Below are positions 63,189-64,000 of a stretch of DNA of 64,000 nucleotides, piece by piece. This DNA is from Halobacteria archaeon AArc-dxtr1 (GTDB lineage Archaea > Halobacteriota > Halobacteria > Halobacteriales > Natrialbaceae), in assembly GCA_025517425.1 (NCBI GenBank), contig JAOPJY010000001.1, positions 854,217-918,216 of the forward strand, read 5' to 3'. The translations under genes and the position numbers were made by a program. Every line of letters starts with the position of its first letter. Position 1 is the first letter of the stretch. The notes below the pieces were generated by a model. That model saw only the letters and a list, made by a program, of their open reading frames with translations. It had not been told where the DNA came from and made no database searches.

Positions 63189-64000
63189 TTACTGATCACC
63201 CAACCACGGGATGAAGTCGTCGGTCAGGAACTCGACGTAGTCGATAATACCGAGCGTGAGGGTGACGGCGAGGACGATCAGGATCGGAATCCGTACCGCC
63301 CAGATCCAGGCCGATCCGAGCGATCCGAGATCGCCGATCCCCTTCTCTAGTTCTTGGACCGCGACCTTCGGCGCGATCCAGCCGACGAGGATGACGAGCA
63401 TGAACGCGCCGAAGATCAGTAACACACCATCTGCGAAGCCATCGAGCAGGTCAAGCAGGTACAGTTCGAACTGGTCTGCAGACGGGTCGAGCGTCACTGG
63501 CACACCGAGCAGGTAGATCGCCCCGCCCATACCGAGGGCGGCCTTCCAGCGTTCAATCCCCTTCTCGTCGATGACGTAAGAGGTGACAACCTCGAGCAGC
63601 GAGATCGCACTCGAGAGGGCGGCGATCGCGACAGTGCCGAAGAACACCAGGCCGATGATCCGGCCACCCGAGACGTCCGCGAACGCTTCGGTCATGCTGA
63701 AGAAGATCGCGCCGACGGTCTCCTGAGTCGGATCGGCGCCCGCAGAGAGGATCACCGGGAACACGATGAGCCCGGTCACGAACGCGATAGCGGTATCGAA
63801 ACCGATGATGATCGTGCCGTCCTCGGCTAAGTTCCGGTCTTCACCGAGGTAGGAGGCGTAGGTAATCATCACGCCCATCCCGAGCGAGAGCGTAAAGAAG
63901 GCCTGTCCAGCGGCCGCCGGCAACAGCGTCGTCCAGTTGGAGACGATCGTACCGAAGTCCGGCGAGAGGTAGAACTCGTACCCGGCACCCGCGTCGGGCA
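63189..64000 (-). CDS. Sodium-dependent (NSS family) transporter, 5' partial
   Basis: The frame continues to the right edge, so the N-terminus is missing. The visible 270 residues carry the C-terminal helices of the neurotransmitter:sodium symporter family, with GQAFFTLSLGMGVMITYASY and the EVVTSYVIDEKG segment. These transporters take up amino acids or similar solutes with sodium ions, useful in a salt-loving cell. The substrate cannot be told. Confidence 0.9.
   Translation of the reverse strand, partial: PDAGAGYEFYLSPDFGTIVSNWTTLLPAAAGQAFFTLSLGMGVMITYASYLGEDRNLAEDGTIIIGFDTAIAFVTGLIVFPVILSAGADPTQETVGAIFFSMTEAFADVSGGRIIGLVFFGTVAIAALSSAISLLEVVTSYVIDEKGIERWKAALGMGGAIYLLGVPVTLDPSADQFELYLLDLLDGFADGVLLIFGAFMLVILVGWIAPKVAVQELEKGIGDLGSLGSAWIWAVRIPILIVLAVTLTLGIIDYVEFLTDDFIPWLGDQ

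Overview
The window is chromosomal DNA from a halophilic archaeon (Halobacteria). The evidence is the high GC content, very acidic proteins, twin-arginine and lipobox leaders, a PGF-type archaeosortase tail, TATA-like boxes about 25-30 nt upstream of many start codons (leaderless genes), and families typical of haloarchaea (HalX, DICT, HTH-10/Bat, UPF0179, the PrkA pair with SpoVR, a CtaA/CtaB fusion). Genus cannot be fixed from the sequence. I see no CRISPR array, no insertion sequence, no rRNA and no convincing tRNA. Two genes are cut by the window: a surface protein at the left edge and a sodium-dependent transporter at the right edge.

1-12.6 kb: tail of a cell-surface protein, an aldo/keto reductase, a two-gene ABC exporter, a Tat-exported protein, a heme O/A biosynthesis fusion, a DUF3267-type membrane zincin, a PadR-like regulator, a squalene/phytoene synthase, several small membrane or exported proteins, and a Tat-exported protein with a chymotrypsin-like catalytic triad. 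12.6-22.4 kb: an exported Asp-rich repeat protein, glutamate dehydrogenase, membrane proteins, a RIO-like kinase, an SRPBCC protein, small HTH and membrane proteins, an AbrB-PhoU regulator and an ATP-NAD kinase. 22.4-31 kb: a PQQ-type sugar dehydrogenase lipoprotein, a 39-residue membrane protein, a CinA-type protein, thioredoxin, an HTH regulator divergent from azlCD, a DICT/DUF7344-like sensory pair, a T4-endonuclease-V-like protein and an aspartoacylase-family hydrolase.

31-46 kb: GNAT acetyltransferase with a zinc ribbon, polysaccharide flippase, lipoprotein, RimK ligase fused to a retropepsin-like domain, CadD-like transporter, UbiB-type kinase, AMP phosphorylase and an AlkA-like glycosylase. 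A second, truncated copy of the glycosylase 3' end lies 3.6 kb away. A metal module follows: P1B-ATPase, small membrane protein and a Cys-rich HTH-10 regulator. 46-52.5 kb: a dehydrogenase/hydratase fusion and an acyl-CoA dehydrogenase for fatty-acid oxidation, a HalX response regulator, a cupin divergent from an HxlR regulator across a conspicuous operator region, and UPF0179.

52.5-61.6 kb: the most coherent system, a tight operon of two PrkA kinases, a DUF444 vWA protein and SpoVR, followed after an oligo-T run by a HEAT-repeat protein. The window ends with a glycerophosphodiesterase, an SDR and the transporter. The strongest candidates for follow-up are the Asp-rich protein with DDNGVDD repeats and Val-rich modules, the HxlR/cupin operator, the duplicated glycosylase fragment, the PrkA operon with its palindrome next to the TATA box, the RimK-protease fusion and the metal module.
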